Source of the DNA: Oceanospirillaceae bacterium
GTDB taxonomy: Bacteria; Pseudomonadota; Gammaproteobacteria; Pseudomonadales; Oceanobacteraceae
Length of the DNA: 64,000 nucleotides
Direction: 5' to 3'
NCBI GenBank assembly: GCA_024234265.1
Contig: JACKOM010000015.1
Location: 1 to 64,000 of the forward strand
Shown: positions 63,315 through 64,000 of the stretch, piece by piece
How positions within the stretch are numbered: position 1 is the first letter of the stretch
Layout: every line of letters begins with the position of its first letter
The notes under the pieces: generated by a model
Seen by the model: only the letters and a program-made list of their open reading frames with translations
Database searches by the model: none
Told to the model about the DNA's origin: nothing
Made by a program: the position numbers and the translations under genes

Positions 63315-63695
63315 ATGCAATCCATTATGCTCAAAGCGAAGTTACACCAAGCCCGTGTAACCCATGCTGTCCTCGAATACGAGGGTTCTTGTGCCATTGA
63401 TGGAAACCTGTTGGATATGGCAGGCATCCGTGAATACGAACAGATTCAGATTTACAACATTGCCAACGGCGAGCGTTTCACCACCTATGCAATCCGTGGT
63501 GAAGAAGGTACCGGCATTATTTCCGTAAATGGTGCTGCGGCCCATAAAGCCGGTGTAGGTGATCGTGTGATTATTTGCGCTTACGCCAATTACACCGATG
63601 CCGAGCTGGTGAACTTCAAACCACGTATGATTTACCTGACTGAAGGTAACGTGGTCAGCCATACCGCCAATGCGATTCCGGTACAGGTTGCCTGA
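63315..63695 (+). CDS. panD: Aspartate 1-decarboxylase proenzyme
   Basis: Pyruvoyl-dependent enzyme making beta-alanine for PanC. 126 residues with the self-cleavage site Gly24-Ser25 in EYEGSCAIDG, catalytic Tyr58-like region and YANYTDAEL. The ATG at 63315 matches family N-termini (MQSIMLKAKLHQARVT). A 92-base gap follows panC, suggesting a separate ribosome site or promoter. A terminator follows. Confidence 0.96.
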   Translation: MQSIMLKAKLHQARVTHAVLEYEGSCAIDGNLLDMAGIREYEQIQIYNIANGERFTTYAIRGEEGTGIISVNGAAAHKAGVGDRVIICAYANYTDAELVNFKPRMIYLTEGNVVSHTANAIPVQVA

Positions 63696-63714
63696 TCCTG
63701 ACTGAGCATAACCA

Positions 63715-63740
63715 AAAGCCGCGATTATCGCGGCTTTTTT
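63715..63740 (+). terminator. Intrinsic terminator after panD
   Basis: GCCGCGA TTA TCGCGGC preceded by A4 and followed by T6 ends the pan gene block. Confidence 0.93.
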
Positions 63741-63819
63741 GTTACAGGCACAAACAGTGATCTGATGTGCACACCATTTCCAATATAATCAGCCAATATT
63801 TACAAGTGTGATGGATAAC

Positions 63820-64000
63820 ATGACAACCGTGCAGCCCCTTAACAAAACAAAAACCTGGGTCTCCCTGCAAAAGCATTATGCTGAAACCCAGAACCTGCAT
63901 ATGCGGGAATTATTTAACGCCGATCCCAAGCGTTTTGCCCGTTTCCAGACAAGTGCCGCCGGATTGCACCTCGATTATTCAAAAAACCGTATTACCGACG
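63820..64000 (+). CDS. pgi: Glucose-6-phosphate isomerase, 5' fragment
   Basis: The first 60 codons of a gene running past the window edge. The N-terminus (TWVSLQKHYAETQNLHMREL, then FARFQTSAAGLHLDYSKNRI) matches Pgi, and pgi follows panC/panD in Pseudomonas relatives. An alternative ATG lies at 63811. Confidence 0.8.
   Translation, partial: MTTVQPLNKTKTWVSLQKHYAETQNLHMRELFNADPKRFARFQTSAAGLHLDYSKNRITD

Overview
The window reads as chromosomal DNA of a gammaproteobacterium close to Pseudomonas and Cellvibrio; a Cellvibrionaceae-like marine or plant-polysaccharide lineage is my best guess, by inference only. The main support is the conserved gene order dksA-gluQRS ... cbrX-cbrA-cbrB-pcnB-folK-panB-panC-panD, the ECF sigma/ChrR pair, PpnN, YchJ, YqcC, Rof and DUF3549 proteins, and moderate GC content. 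No rRNA, tRNA or CRISPR array was recognised.

Layout. 0-8 kb (minus strand): an SLC13-type permease downstream of a complete F-type ATPase operon of the N-ATPase kind (atpD-C-Q-B-E-F-A-G), apparently without atpR. 8-31 kb: mostly housekeeping and small hypothetical genes (DUF2799 lipoprotein, FKBP, TauE/SafE, glutaredoxin, riboflavin synthase, patatin, sirtuin, CobS, DUF3549, YchJ, Rof, ChrR/RpoE, TonB-like, TolA-like, a hybrid sensor kinase, PurU, AmtB, PpnN, Ppa). 31.5-36.1 kb: a 1542-residue lipoprotein with RCC1 and calcium-type repeats, flanked by near-identical terminator-bearing direct repeats. 36.5-42.1 kb: ornithine-type decarboxylase, Rieske protein, a reductase, SfsA, an aminotransferase and DksA.

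43-54 kb is an accessory island splitting the conserved dksA-gluQRS / cbrXAB block. It holds a decayed gluQRS, a lipoprotein, a BASS transporter, a RAYT-like Y1 transposase beside an array of short GTAG-containing repeats, and three successive Rhs C-terminal toxin modules. These share a core but carry different toxin tips and immunity genes, and IS110-family 3' remnants with a conserved structured non-coding tail separate them.

54-64 kb: cbrX-cbrA-cbrB, then a 1.08-kb non-coding interval, then pcnB-folK-panB-panC-panD and the start of pgi. The non-coding interval is the most interesting part of the window. It contains two sigma-54 promoter matches, each preceded by TGTTACC/GGTAACA elements and followed by an RNA full of A-rich AAnAAnAA motifs. 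This looks like a tandem pair of CrcZ-like, CbrB-activated Hfq-sequestering small RNAs.

Heptanucleotide tandem arrays of related sequence lie immediately 3' of several genes (1-50, 8883-8980, 16755-16810, 36361-36416) and form a second recurring theme.
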